From the NCBI RefSeq assembly GCF_000296815.2, contig NZ_CAIT01000009.1, forward strand, positions 992,001 to 1,056,000: a stretch of 64,000 nt of DNA, read 5' to 3'. Position 1 is the first letter of the stretch. Each line of letters starts with the position of its first letter. Source of the DNA: Fibrisoma limi BUZ 3. Lineage in GTDB: Bacteria; Bacteroidota; Bacteroidia; Cytophagales; Spirosomataceae. This document shows positions 1 through 9,111 of the stretch, piece by piece. The notes under the pieces were generated by a model. It ran no database searches. It had not been told where the DNA came from and saw only the letters and a program-made list of their open reading frames with translations. A program made the position numbers and the translations under genes.

Positions 1-383
1 TTACCACCCTCATCGTGCAAGGGAGTAACTACGCCCGAACCATAGAACTGTGAGCCATCTTTTCGGCAATGCCAGCGTTCATTTTCAACCTGCCCCTGCG
101 CGATGGCGGTTTGGGCTTCCTTTTGGGGAGCACCGGCGGCCTGATCTTCGGGGGTAAAAAGAATATCACCTGACTGGCCGATGATTTCGGCTTCTTCATA
201 ACCCAGCAAAGCTTGAGCCCCGCTGTTCCAACTCGTTACCCGTCGCTGAAGGTCGGTAGTGAAAATGGCGTAGTCTTTGGCGCTTTCCAGAATGAGTCGC
301 TGTTGGACCTGGGAATGCGGCCATGGCTGCTGTCCGGGCGAAGGCACGGCGTTCGTACCACCTTGGTTTTCATCTGCTTCCAT
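1..383 (-). CDS. PAS-domain sensor protein, N-terminal part (cut by window edge)
   Basis: Reading the minus strand from an ATG at 383 gives an open frame of 127 codons that runs off the left edge. After a Gln/Pro-rich start of about 30 residues comes a PAS fold: a segment like LILESAKDYAIFTTDLQ, then RRVTSWNSGAQALLGYEEAEIIGQ, then the start of a PAC segment with WHCRKDGSQFYGSG. This style is typical of multi-PAS histidine kinases in soil Bacteroidota. The output domain lies outside the window, so kinase, phosphatase or cyclase cannot be decided. It is divergent from the histidine kinase at 1290 across a long spacer. Confidence 0.8.
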   Translation of the reverse strand, partial: MEADENQGGTNAVPSPGQQPWPHSQVQQRLILESAKDYAIFTTDLQRRVTSWNSGAQALLGYEEAEIIGQSGDILFTPEDQAAGAPQKEAQTAIAQGQVENERWHCRKDGSQFYGSGVVTPLHDEGG

Positions 384-1289
384 TAGAGTTAGAATTAGTA
401 GAAAAACAGGCGAGTAGCTTTTTTATCTGGAGACTGTCCCCGGCTATGAATGAAAAAACGCCTTGCTCTGGTAAGCAAATTCAGCCTGAAAAGTTTGCAT
501 GAATTGGGGAGTGATCCCCGCCAGCGTATTGGGCAAACTTTGCCTATCCCCAAGTTTCTATTTTCAGATACGGCAGATAAATGTATAGCTTACCCGTAAT
601 TGTTTGCTCTGACCAAGATGAAGCGGCTTCTTTTACGTTCTAAATCTGGTGGGATACCGACAAGCCATCTGGTGCAGCCTGACGATTGAGGTCATAGCGA
701 ACACATTGAGCAACCCCTTCGCCTGAAAGCTAATAGGGGGAATTTCATATACACAATTGAGCAGCTTTCCCCACAGCACTCAGTCAACCCGGATTTTACC
801 GTAGGTAAATTGGTTCAGCCCCGGGCTTATCGGCCGCAGAGAAGCGTAATGAACTGTGCTTAACCGGATTCACAGCATGAAGCAAACCTAAAGGCGCTAT
901 CTACCAATACAGCAAGCTTCTGGTTCTCTAGAGTTGAATGTAGTTCAGCGAGAAATCCGTAAAAACAATTGACCTCTACTGACTGACAATTGACCGATCG
1001 AGTTCAAACATCCAATACCGCCCAATTAATTAGCGTTACTAAAAATGGCACTGCTTTTGTAGAAAATACCCTGACAATGTAATCGTTATAATAGCATATT
1101 TACTCAACAAGATTGGTAGATCGATTAGTACGTCCGTTAAAATCCACCATTTTGAATAATTTTACGTACAACAAAATACTCTTATGTTTAACAGCTGCAA
1201 ATCAGCTATTTAAACAACAAAAAGTTAATGATATTATGAATACTGGGCACTTAACAGACTGATAAGTACCCTACTCAGCGAATGAAGTT
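384..1289. other. Long intergenic region between two divergent sensor genes
   Basis: About 0.9 kb without a convincing gene on either strand; stop codons are frequent in all frames. It must hold the promoters of the divergent PAS genes. The last 250 bases before 1290 are AT-rich. A small palindrome (AGCTG-CAAAT-CAGCT) lies near 1193-1207. No tRNA, ncRNA or mobile-element ends were recognised. Confidence 0.5.
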
Positions 1290-2870
1290 ATGAAAGGCTC
1301 TTCCTCTATTCCCACCGCTGACCCGGCCGTATTGAGAGCCGCCCTGAATTTTTACGGCAACGGGATCATGCTCTTTGAGTGCCTTCGCAACGCAAAAGGC
1401 GATATTCAGGATTTTCGGCTGACCCTGGCGAATCAGCAGGCCGAAGAGCTCATCGGTATGACCGAAGCGACCATGCTGAACCGGACCGCTTCCGACCTAT
1501 TTTCTGCGGCCTTCCGAAACGAACTGTGGACCTACGCCCGGCACGTTGTCGATACCGGTGAAATTGCCCGTACGCAGATCAATTTTCCAATACCCGGTAC
1601 GCAGGAACGCTGGTTTGAACTGACGTTCCAGAAATACGGCGACGGTGCGGCTATTTCGTTTGCCGACATCACAGCGTTGAAAAAAGCGGCTCTGGCGGCT
1701 CAGGAGCAATCCGAACTATTAGACAGTATTCTGAACGGTTCGCTGAACGGCGTTATCTGTTATCAGGCTATCCGGGACGAACACGACCAAATCTGCGACT
1801 TCCGGGCGACGCGCTGGAACCCGGCTGCGCTACGTATGACGCACCAGACTGAAGCTGATCTCAGTAACTACACCTTGCTCGAACGGTATCCGGAACGGGC
1901 CCTGCCCGGTAACTCCGGCTACGATCTGTTTCAGACATACATTCAAACGATTACTACCGGAACCCCGTGGCACCATGAGGTTTATATGGACTCGGGAGAT
2001 GCCTGGTTCAATGTATCGGTTAGTAAGCTGGGGGATGGCGTATTGGTCAACTTTCTGGATATTACGCCAGCTAAACGCTACGAAAACCAACTCCAGCATA
2101 CGATCGAGGAACTTCAGCAGTCGAACAAAAACCTCGAGCAGTTCGCCTACGTAGCATCACATGACTTACAGGAACCGCTGCGTAAGATTACGACCTTCGG
2201 CAATATCCTTCAGAGCCATACTGAAATTGGCACCGAAAACACGGCGTTGCTGAACCGGATGCAATCGGCGGCCCAGCGCATGAACGTACTCATTCAGGAT
2301 CTGCTGGCGTATTCGCGGCTGACTTCGACGAAAGCGCCGTTTCAGCGTGTCAATCTACAGGACGTCCTGAACGATGTGCTGAATGATCTGGAAACGGTTA
2401 TTCAGGAAAAACGGGCGGAGGTGGACAGCACATCGCTGCCAACCGTAGCGGGTGAGGCTATGCAGCTTCGGCAGGTGTTGCAGAATCTGCTTAGCAATGC
2501 ACTTAAATTTTCGAAGCCGGGGATCTCCCCGCGCATAACTATTGATTGTAAACAGCTTACAGGCCAGACCATTCGTCCTCTCTCTGGCCAAACCATAGCG
2601 ACGGCAGATCTGGATAAGCCTTTCTACGCCATCAGCATTCAGGATAATGGTATTGGGTTTGAGGAGAAGTATACGAGTCAGATTTTTACCGTCTTCCAGC
2701 GGCTACATAACAGAAGCCAGTATCAGGGTACGGGCATTGGGCTGGCCATTGTGCAGAAAGTTGTTGAAAACCACAAGGGATACCTGAGTGTCAGCAGCCA
2801 GCCAGACCAGGGAGCTACTTTCACAGTCTACTTACCCGCCGAACCAGCGCCATTTGTATTGACCCGGTAA
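1290..2870 (+). CDS. PAS-PAS histidine kinase
   Basis: 526 residues, no membrane segment, so probably cytoplasmic. Two PAS-like domains (about 14-140 and 145-265) are followed by a coiled-coil linker and a HisKA dimerisation domain with the H-box FAYVASHDLQEPLRK; the phospho-accepting His is residue 291. The HATPase_c domain follows with an N-box (QNLLSNALKFSKP), a G1 box (IQDNGIGFEEKY) and a G2 box (GTGIGLAIVQKV). The ASHDLQEPLR form of the H-box is that of phytochrome-like kinases with PAS sensors. No response regulator is adjacent, so it is an orphan whose partner is elsewhere. The ligand is not predictable. Confidence 0.9.
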   Translation: MKGSSSIPTADPAVLRAALNFYGNGIMLFECLRNAKGDIQDFRLTLANQQAEELIGMTEATMLNRTASDLFSAAFRNELWTYARHVVDTGEIARTQINFPIPGTQERWFELTFQKYGDGAAISFADITALKKAALAAQEQSELLDSILNGSLNGVICYQAIRDEHDQICDFRATRWNPAALRMTHQTEADLSNYTLLERYPERALPGNSGYDLFQTYIQTITTGTPWHHEVYMDSGDAWFNVSVSKLGDGVLVNFLDITPAKRYENQLQHTIEELQQSNKNLEQFAYVASHDLQEPLRKITTFGNILQSHTEIGTENTALLNRMQSAAQRMNVLIQDLLAYSRLTSTKAPFQRVNLQDVLNDVLNDLETVIQEKRAEVDSTSLPTVAGEAMQLRQVLQNLLSNALKFSKPGISPRITIDCKQLTGQTIRPLSGQTIATADLDKPFYAISIQDNGIGFEEKYTSQIFTVFQRLHNRSQYQGTGIGLAIVQKVVENHKGYLSVSSQPDQGATFTVYLPAEPAPFVLTR

Positions 2871-2873
2871 ACG

Positions 2874-2933
2874 TTCCGGGTTTAATGTTCCGAGGCAACG
2901 TCCTGACCGAAGCTTGCAACATCAAACCCGGAA
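2874..2933. terminator. Bidirectional hairpin between convergent genes
   Basis: Inverted repeat with 16-base arms at 2874-2889 and 2918-2933 (15 of 16 paired) and a 28-base loop, right after the kinase stop codon and before the stop of the minus-strand gene ending at 2940. The arm contains CCGGGTTTAATGTT, a string found again in the hairpin at 53791-53841. Confidence 0.65.
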
Positions 2934-2939
2934 TGGTAA

Positions 2940-3317
2940 TCAATACGGCTCTCCGCCGACTTCTTCGTCCTCGGCCAGTTCGCTGATCTCCCGATCCAAT
3001 TCCTCATCCGACACATCGTCGTCGAGCAAATCCTCGGGTAAATCGTCCATATCTTCGTCGTTCGAGACGCCATCCGTCGCGTGCCGGGCCGTAGCCGAGT
3101 CGGTATACAGGATCGTATCTACGGCTTCGTCGTCAGGACGATCATAGACGTCGGGTTCGTTGTTCACGCCCAGTCCGGCATAAACGGCGGTATCCTCTTC
3201 GTAATTATCCTCTGGTACGTTGGTGTGCTGGGGCGACATACCTTCCTGCGGGCCGCCCGTCTGCTGGTCCACGCGCTGCTGGCTTGGGCCGTCGGGTGTT
3301 ACGTTGTTTCGTTCCAT
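2940..3317 (-). CDS. Small acidic protein of unknown function
   Basis: 125 residues when started at the ATG at 3317 (MERNNVTPDG). Longer readings from 3473 would overlap the end of the neighbouring secreted-protein gene and look non-native. The protein is highly acidic, with a Gln/Gly/Pro-rich first third and a C-terminal stretch dominated by Asp and Glu (DDLPEDLLDDDVSDEELDRE). No signal peptide or membrane segment; it is probably disordered. Composition resembles the protein at 56003-56476. Function unknown. It starts 39 bases after the stop of the FG-GAP gene, so the two may be co-transcribed. Confidence 0.6.
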   Translation of the reverse strand: MERNNVTPDGPSQQRVDQQTGGPQEGMSPQHTNVPEDNYEEDTAVYAGLGVNNEPDVYDRPDDEAVDTILYTDSATARHATDGVSNDEDMDDLPEDLLDDDVSDEELDREISELAEDEEVGGEPY

Positions 3318-3355
3318 ACCCGTAGTAACCAGTAAGCCCCGGCCTAGGTTTTGAC

Positions 3356-5587
3356 TTACTTCCAGACAACTATTTTCTGCACCCGCACCGGACGGTTCTC
3401 GGCCTGCAAACGCAGGAAATACATTCCGTCGGGTAGTGTGCCCAGATCGACAATAGTTTCCGTGCTGGACCAAACCGCCTGCGAAGGCCGTACTAACTGC
3501 CCCGACATTGATACCAGTTCAATACGTCCATCGTACGGTGTCCGCACGGTCAAGTACCGGTTGGTGGGGTTTGGGTAAGCCCAGGGCTGCGTAATTTCCT
3601 CGCCGGGCAGTGCCGTAACGACCTGCTTCTGCGAACTATTTTTCAGATACCGTATCCCACCCGCCAGGCTGCCGAGCATCAGATCGGGCAACTGGTCCCC
3701 ATCCAGATCAGCCAGGGCGGCCCGCAATCCCGTGCCGGGCAAGCCGATCCCTGGCAACGAATCAAGCAAGGTTAGGGGTTGGTCAGGGCGATCGGGCATC
3801 CGGTAGATACGTACCTGACCGCTGTTGGTAGCCGCCACGAGTTCGTTGATCCGGTCGCCGTTCAGATCGGACAGAACCAGCGATCGGGCTCTTGTTTCGG
3901 TATCAATTTTGAAACCACCAAACTGCTGGTTCTGCAATTGAAGCGACGGGCTGGTGGGCGTACCGGTGTTGCGGTAATATTGTATGGTTCCTTCCGCTTT
4001 ACCAATCAACAAATCCGGCCGGCCGTCGCGGTCAACATCGGTGATGGTCGGCAGATCACCGGGGCCAACGAAGTCCGGAGTCGGCCAAAGCTGTGCCTGC
4101 GCCAGATCGTAGCGGGCAGCAGCACCGGGTCCTGCCTGGTTGAAAAGCACCCGAATTTCAACACCTTTTTGACTAACCCCCGTCAGCACCAGATCGAGAC
4201 TACCGTTGCCATCTACGTCAGTAAAGGCCGGTACTACGTCCGACAGTGCCAGCGACTGCCGGATGCCCAGGTAATCGGCGTTGGTACGCTCAAACGCGGG
4301 TTTGGCAGGCGTCCCCTTATTTTCGAAATACCAAAGACCCGCCCGGTAACTGGTTCCGATGCGTTCGCCACTGTAGCCGACGAGCAGATCAACATCACCG
4401 TCGCCGTCGAGATCGGCCAGGGCCGGGGCCGCACTTTCGCCCAGATCCAGCATGTCGTTCTGCAAAAAGTCTTTCTGCACCAGCCGAAAATCCGGCAACT
4501 GATTTGTTCCCTGATTTTTGTAGTACCAGCCCGATGCCCTGAAGTCCATCAGTTGGCCTTCATTGAACGATACGTTGGGCGACGCCAGCAAGTCCTTTAC
4601 GCCATCGCCGTCTACGTCCTCCCAGAATGTCGACGGGAAAGCGGGTAAAATAATTGGCTGCTGAGCCGGAAACAGACTATCGAAACCGATATAAGCCGCC
4701 TTTTCGTTGTTAGGCCCGTTACTGCGCAAACGGGATATGTTCTGGCAGGAGACATGGCCAAGCAGTAAATCTTTCTTCCCGTCGCCGTCGGTGTCGATTA
4801 CGGTCACGGTGTTGCCCGTATGCAGTACCCGTCCACTGCTCGGAAAGGTACTTTGTCCGTCATCGTCCCCACATTGGATACCGAATACAAAATCGTTGCA
4901 AAACTGATTACTGCTGAAACGCCCCCAGCAAAGCCCGATCCGCTTGAAGTCCAGCCCCGGTTTCTTAGTACGTTCCATACTCATGTTCTGGAAATAGGAT
5001 ATAAAATTCCCCAGGACGTCGTATGCCAGTATATCCACATCGCCATCGTCGTCGTAGTCAACAATAGCTGGTTTATCGGACGGAGCTATGTAGAGATTAA
5101 TGATTCCGCTGAATCCTTCAGCCAGTATTGTATCTGCCTTTACGGCAAATTTCACTTGGCCATTCTGCGAGTCATTACGATAAACTAAGGGAGTTAAGCC
5201 GGTGCCGCTCACGAACAGATCCTTTTTTCCATCCATATCATAATCAACGAGTTGCAGCCAATTAAACGTCCTTGGGAAAGCGGCTTCGTATTCGGGGGCA
5301 TACTGCCAGGCAATGCCGCCGGCAGGGTTTTCAACGGCAACGAACGTACTGATTTTATTGGTGGTACGGTCATAGACAACCAGATCCTCGCGGGCATCGC
5401 CATTCAGATGTACAGTCGAATACTGCGTAGCGTTCAGGCCGCCGGCCCACGGATTACGCAGCATCCGCCCATCAATACTGACGCTGGGGGTCAGATCGTA
5501 GCGAAACCCAAACGTAGTCTGCGCCCCCGACTGGGTCTGTATACAGAAAGGAAGTAAAAACAACAGGAGAGTAAACCGCTTTTTCAT
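3356..5587 (-). CDS. Secreted FG-GAP/VCBS repeat protein with type IX sorting domain
   Basis: 743 residues. A signal peptide (about 1-22, ending QSGAQ) is followed by roughly nine calcium-binding FG-GAP/VCBS-type loops of the form DxDxDGxxDL, for example DYDDDGDVDILAY, DTDGDGKKDLLLG, DLDGDGDVDLLVG and DVDRDGRPDLLIG, consistent with a beta-propeller. The last 75 residues form a Por-secretion-system (T9SS) sorting domain: YPNPTNRYLTV, a central GxLV segment and GMYFLRL near the end. It should therefore be exported by Sec, moved over the outer membrane by T9SS, and be surface-bound or released. Ligand unknown. The downstream acidic protein gene may share its transcript. Confidence 0.9.
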   Translation of the reverse strand: MKKRFTLLLFLLPFCIQTQSGAQTTFGFRYDLTPSVSIDGRMLRNPWAGGLNATQYSTVHLNGDAREDLVVYDRTTNKISTFVAVENPAGGIAWQYAPEYEAAFPRTFNWLQLVDYDMDGKKDLFVSGTGLTPLVYRNDSQNGQVKFAVKADTILAEGFSGIINLYIAPSDKPAIVDYDDDGDVDILAYDVLGNFISYFQNMSMERTKKPGLDFKRIGLCWGRFSSNQFCNDFVFGIQCGDDDGQSTFPSSGRVLHTGNTVTVIDTDGDGKKDLLLGHVSCQNISRLRSNGPNNEKAAYIGFDSLFPAQQPIILPAFPSTFWEDVDGDGVKDLLASPNVSFNEGQLMDFRASGWYYKNQGTNQLPDFRLVQKDFLQNDMLDLGESAAPALADLDGDGDVDLLVGYSGERIGTSYRAGLWYFENKGTPAKPAFERTNADYLGIRQSLALSDVVPAFTDVDGNGSLDLVLTGVSQKGVEIRVLFNQAGPGAAARYDLAQAQLWPTPDFVGPGDLPTITDVDRDGRPDLLIGKAEGTIQYYRNTGTPTSPSLQLQNQQFGGFKIDTETRARSLVLSDLNGDRINELVAATNSGQVRIYRMPDRPDQPLTLLDSLPGIGLPGTGLRAALADLDGDQLPDLMLGSLAGGIRYLKNSSQKQVVTALPGEEITQPWAYPNPTNRYLTVRTPYDGRIELVSMSGQLVRPSQAVWSSTETIVDLGTLPDGMYFLRLQAENRPVRVQKIVVWK

Positions 5588-5694
5588 CTATTTTTGGGCG
5601 TTTCTCAAAAAACGGGTATGACTGGGATTGGCAACTGACAGGCATCTGCCAATGTAGGCCGACCCGCAATGAGAAAACGAATGATCGTCCTTTT

Positions 5695-5702
5695 TATGTT
5701 TG
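5695..5702 (+). promoter_or_regulatory. Candidate -7 box before murF
   Basis: TATGTTTG fits the Bacteroidota -7 consensus TAnnTTTG. No good -33 TTTG is visible. It ends only 6 bases before the ATG at 5709, so if used the mRNA would be nearly leaderless. Confidence 0.35.
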
Positions 5703-5708
5703 TCCTGT

Positions 5709-6998
5709 ATGCTTTCCATCGACGACGTATATCATAAATTTTTAGAATGCTCGGGAGTCTCGACCGATACGCGGGCCATCACGGCCAATTGCCTGTTTGT
5801 AGCCCTGCGGGGTGATACATTCGACGGCAATCAGTTTGCCGAACAGGCGCTGGCGTCGGGAGCCCGGTATGCGCTGGTCGATGATCCCGACGTAGCGGCC
5901 CGCCACCCAACCCGCTTCCTGCTGGTCGGCAACAGCCTCGCGGCCCTGCAGGACCTGGCAAGGCGTCACCGCCAGACAATTACGATCCCAGTTATCGGCC
6001 TGACGGGTTCTAATGGAAAAACAACGACTAAAGAACTCATTGCGGCAGTCTTATCAAAAAATTATAAAACTTACGCCACACGCGGCAATCTGAACAACCA
6101 CATCGGCGTACCGCTGACCGTACTGGCCATCAATGAACAGTACGAACTGGCCGTAGTAGAGATGGGTGCCAACCACCAGCAGGAGATTGAACTCCTCTGC
6201 TCCATCGCTCAGCCAACGCACGGGCTCATTACGAATGTCGGTAAAGCACACCTCGAAGGTTTCGGGGGTATCGAAGGCGTTCGGAAAGGGAAAGGCGAAC
6301 TGTTCGACTTCCTGGCAGCATCCGGCGGTACCGTATTTGTCAACGCCCAGGACCCAACGCTGATGGATATGTTCTACCAGCGGTCGTTTGCCGACGTTGT
6401 GCTGTACCGGCAGGATAACCTCCCCACGCTGATTCAGGAAACGCCGGTGGTGATCTACCGCGATGCCGACAATCATGAGATTACGACGCACCTGCCCGGC
6501 CGCTACAATTTTGAGAACATGGCCGCGGCCCTGGCCATCGGCCGGGCGTTTGGCGTAACACCCGAAGAAGCCAACCGGGCCGTAGCAGACTACAACCCCA
6601 CCAATAACCGGTCGCAGGTAATTACGAAAGGGTCCAATACGGTCCTGCTGGATGCGTATAATGCTAATCCAAGTTCAATGGCGGCTGCGATCCGGCAGTT
6701 TATGGCCATGCCCGCCCAGCGGAAAGTGGTTATTCTGGGCGATATGTACGAACTCGGCGCCGAAAGTCCCGCCGAACACGCAGCCCTCGGCGATCTGATT
6801 GCTCAGGGACGGTTCGATACGGTCGTTCTGGCGGGACAGGATATGAAATACGCGCTCGGGGCATTGCCGAAAGCGTACTATTTCCCCGACAAGTTTTCAC
6901 TGCATAACTGGCTGATCGATCACCCCATGACCAACACCCATATTTTAGTCAAAGGGTCGCGGGGCATGAGTCTGGAAACGGTACTGCCGTTTCTTTAA
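5709..6998 (+). CDS. murF: UDP-N-acetylmuramoyl-tripeptide--D-alanyl-D-alanine ligase
   Basis: 429 residues from the ATG at 5709; a TTG at 5700 would add three. MurF joins D-Ala-D-Ala to the UDP-MurNAc-tripeptide in the cytoplasm, the last cytosolic step before lipid I. Visible: an N-terminal Mur ligase domain with GVSTDTRAI, the P-loop GSNGKTT (residues 100-106), the central-domain signatures VEMGANHQQEIELL and TNVGKAHLEGFGG, NNRSQV in the hinge region, and the C-terminal LLDAYNANPSSM motif characteristic of MurF among Mur ligases. Length is normal for Bacteroidota. It stands alone, outside a dcw cluster. Confidence 0.96.
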   Translation: MLSIDDVYHKFLECSGVSTDTRAITANCLFVALRGDTFDGNQFAEQALASGARYALVDDPDVAARHPTRFLLVGNSLAALQDLARRHRQTITIPVIGLTGSNGKTTTKELIAAVLSKNYKTYATRGNLNNHIGVPLTVLAINEQYELAVVEMGANHQQEIELLCSIAQPTHGLITNVGKAHLEGFGGIEGVRKGKGELFDFLAASGGTVFVNAQDPTLMDMFYQRSFADVVLYRQDNLPTLIQETPVVIYRDADNHEITTHLPGRYNFENMAAALAIGRAFGVTPEEANRAVADYNPTNNRSQVITKGSNTVLLDAYNANPSSMAAAIRQFMAMPAQRKVVILGDMYELGAESPAEHAALGDLIAQGRFDTVVLAGQDMKYALGALPKAYYFPDKFSLHNWLIDHPMTNTHILVKGSRGMSLETVLPFL

Positions 6999-6999
6999 A

Positions 7000-7312
7000 G
7001 AGTGAAAGAGCGAAAGAATGAATTGGTCCGCCGAAGCAGAGTGAATCAGGAAGGATACCGAGCCGGAGTGAACTGGGGAATTGAGAAAGTGAATGTGTAG
7101 AAAAATGTGGTATAGGTTTTCCGATGTGTGATTTCTACAAACATCTCACACCTACGGCACTGTTGAATAATGATCAAATCGCGTAGAACCGTTAAAAACG
7201 TAAATGCAGAAACTCATATCTTCGCTCCAACTCGGCGCTCCGATTCATTTTTTCACTCCGCTTCGGCAAACCGATTCGCTCATTTGCTCTTTGAAGCTTC
7301 ACTCGTTCGTTT
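7000..7312. repeat. Low-complexity GAGTGAA-type repeats in the spacer after murF
   Basis: This 322-base spacer starts with a purine-rich run of degenerate units (GTGAAAGAGCGAAA at 7002-7015, more GAGTGAA-like units to about 7110). It ends with pyrimidine-rich units of the opposite polarity (CGATTCA, TTCACTCC, TTCGCTC at about 7225-7312) just before the SGNH hydrolase start. The 14-mer at 7002-7015 recurs exactly, inverted, at 19403-19416. No gene is supported here; the 5' extension of the hydrolase frame (7204-7320) is repeat-derived. Confidence 0.5.
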
Positions 7313-7320
7313 TTAACCCT

Positions 7321-7959
7321 ATGCGCTTTATTTTCTTTTTATTGCTTTCCTTTCATGCTCTCGGGCAACCCGCTCCTTTTGAGTCGGAGATCAAAGCGTT
7401 TGAAGCTAAGGACCAGCAGACGCCCCCTCCCAGGCGACCTATTCTGTTTACAGGCAGTTCATCCATTCGACTCTGGAACGGTCTGCCGCAGTACTTCCCG
7501 GACAAGACTGTGCTGAACCGCGGCTTCGGTGGCTCGCAGTTAAGCGATGTACGACACTTTGCGGATCGGATTATTGTGAAGTACCGACCCAAGCAGATCG
7601 TTCTGTACGCGGGCGAAAACGACATTGCTACGGGTAAACAGACGGCCCAGCAAACCTACGATCGATTCGTTGATCTGTTCGAATACGTCCGTAAGCGTCT
7701 GCCGGGCGTTCCGTTTGTTTTTATTTCGATCAAACCCAGTCCGTCGCGTCGGCAATATCAGCCGATCGTTATTGAAGCGAACCGGCTCATTAAACAATAC
7801 CTGTCCACCAAACGAAACACCCGGTTTGTGGATGTGTACACCCCCATGCTGGGTGCTAATCAGCAGCCGATGGGGCATCTGTTCAAAGGCGATAGCCTGC
7901 ATATGCAAGCCGCCGGCTACCAGATCTGGGCTAAGGCGATAGGCCCCGTGTTGAAATAG
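7321..7959 (+). CDS. Secreted SGNH/GDSL-family hydrolase
   Basis: 212 residues from the ATG at 7321, chosen because it opens a clean signal peptide (MRFIFFLLLSFHALGQ); the frame extends to 7204 but through repeat DNA. SGNH blocks: I, LFTGSSSIRLW with the likely nucleophile Ser47; II, NRGFGGSQ; III, YAGENDIATG; V, GDSLHMQAAGY with the catalytic Asp and His. Such enzymes hydrolyse acyl or acetyl esters of lipids or glycans; a platelet-activating-factor acetylhydrolase-like or carbohydrate esterase role fits, but the substrate cannot be read from the sequence. Probably periplasmic or outer. Confidence 0.88.
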   Translation: MRFIFFLLLSFHALGQPAPFESEIKAFEAKDQQTPPPRRPILFTGSSSIRLWNGLPQYFPDKTVLNRGFGGSQLSDVRHFADRIIVKYRPKQIVLYAGENDIATGKQTAQQTYDRFVDLFEYVRKRLPGVPFVFISIKPSPSRRQYQPIVIEANRLIKQYLSTKRNTRFVDVYTPMLGANQQPMGHLFKGDSLHMQAAGYQIWAKAIGPVLK

Positions 7960-7961
7960 TT

Positions 7962-8423
7962 TTATAAGTCGATCTCCATCCGGATGTCGGCGCGGGCGTA
8001 GGGCGACGGTACCAGGGGTACTTCCCGAAAGCCAACCCGTTCGTAGAGAGCCAACGCCGTTTTGGCCCGTCGGTTCGATTCGAGCCACACGGAACGTAAT
8101 CCAATCTGACGTGCGTAATCCAAAGCCGCCAGACACAACTGCTTGCCAATGCCTCGTCCCTGTGCTTTGGGCGTCACCGACATTTTGGCCAGCTCAAAAC
8201 CCGTTTCGCCGGTATTAACGAGCGCTACGGTCCCAACGATCTCGTCGTCGAGTTTGGCCAGGAAAATGGCGCCCTGATTAGGCAGGATATGTGTTTCGGG
8301 ATGGTCTAACTGCTCCAGATCGTGGGGTTCGAGCGTGAAGTCGCGACTGATCCATTCAACGTTCAGCCGTTTGAAGTCCGGCTGGTAGCGGGGTTCGTAC
8401 GGAATGATGGTAAAATTATTCAT
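7962..8423 (-). CDS. GNAT family N-acetyltransferase
   Basis: 153 residues. The acetyl-CoA binding motif A is plain: MSVTPKAQGRGIGKQL (Q-x-x-G-x-G form), preceded by a beta strand with EIVGTVALV and followed by LESNRRAKTALALYERVGF, the usual GNAT motif B and C-terminal strand. Substrate unknown. Its start overlaps the end of the MarR gene by 8 bases, so the two are translationally coupled; regulator plus acetyltransferase pairs of this kind often act in detoxification, which is an inference here. Confidence 0.88.
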   Translation of the reverse strand: MNNFTIIPYEPRYQPDFKRLNVEWISRDFTLEPHDLEQLDHPETHILPNQGAIFLAKLDDEIVGTVALVNTGETGFELAKMSVTPKAQGRGIGKQLCLAALDYARQIGLRSVWLESNRRAKTALALYERVGFREVPLVPSPYARADIRMEIDL

Positions 8424-8907
8424 GGTTTGATTGATTTAAATGGTCGCGAACGCGATTGACAAATGGTTTTTCGGCCAACTGCTCTTCCATTTCCTGAAGC
8501 GACTGCAGTAAATTATGCGTCTGATTGGTGAGCATCTGCCGGTTTACGGCCACGAACGCGTCCCAGAGCGGTTGTAATTTCGGGACCATCGCTTCGCCGT
8601 CCGGACTGAGCGAGAGCAGTCGTTTGCGGCTATCTTTTCCTGACTTCTCGGACGTAACCAGGCCCCGCTGCACCAGTTCGTTGACGACCTGAATGACACC
8701 CGGATGCGTGACACCCAGCCGTTCGGCAATATCCATGACACTGATTGGCCCCTGCCGTACAATCAGGATGAACACCGTTGCCCATTTCACTTCAAAATCA
8801 AGCCCCGATTCGCGGTAGATCGCCGTGACGGCCTGCCAGTACGTATCACTTAACCGCCGAAGCCGACTTGCCATAGCCAGCTCGGCTAACTCTGCCATGA
8901 AATCCAT
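8416..8907 (-). CDS. MarR family transcriptional regulator
   Basis: 163 residues from the ATG at 8907 (a TTG at 8919 would add four). The winged helix is at about residues 35-110: ISVMDIAERLGVTHPGVIQVVNELVQRGLV is the helix-turn-helix with recognition helix, followed by the wing EKSGKDSRKRLLSLSPDG. Helices at both ends would form the dimer interface. It overlaps the GNAT gene and a 12-base perfect palindrome lies 17 bases upstream of the ATG, fitting autoregulation of the two-gene operon. Confidence 0.9.
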   Translation of the reverse strand: MDFMAELAELAMASRLRRLSDTYWQAVTAIYRESGLDFEVKWATVFILIVRQGPISVMDIAERLGVTHPGVIQVVNELVQRGLVTSEKSGKDSRKRLLSLSPDGEAMVPKLQPLWDAFVAVNRQMLTNQTHNLLQSLQEMEEQLAEKPFVNRVRDHLNQSNHE

Positions 8908-8923
8908 ATTAGTAAGCAATTAC

Positions 8924-8935
8924 GTAAGTACTTAC
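8924..8935. promoter_or_regulatory. Palindromic operator candidate upstream of the MarR gene
   Basis: GTAAGTACTTAC is a perfect 12-base palindrome 17-28 bases upstream of the MarR start codon. MarR dimers bind palindromes of this size, so it is the best candidate for the autoregulatory site. Not proven by the sequence. Confidence 0.5.
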
Positions 8936-9111
8936 ATAAATAGTAATAGTTTTGAATCATGTCAAGCAAAACGTACTATATTTTAATGCGAGTCACGGCT
9001 AGCTTTCAATACGACTACGCCCCGCATCTGAAAGGGGGAATGATAAAGTTGTAAGGTAGCAGCGACAATACAGCACGCGCCTTTGACGGCTGGTATTACG
9101 TTAGATTCGAT

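Noticed and set aside
1251-1266. TTAAC-N6-ATAAG, 11 bp apart, upstream of the PAS-PAS kinase; resembles two units of the repeat array.
   Set aside because: Only two units, no TTARRATT core and no further unit in phase on either side; chance match in AT-rich DNA.
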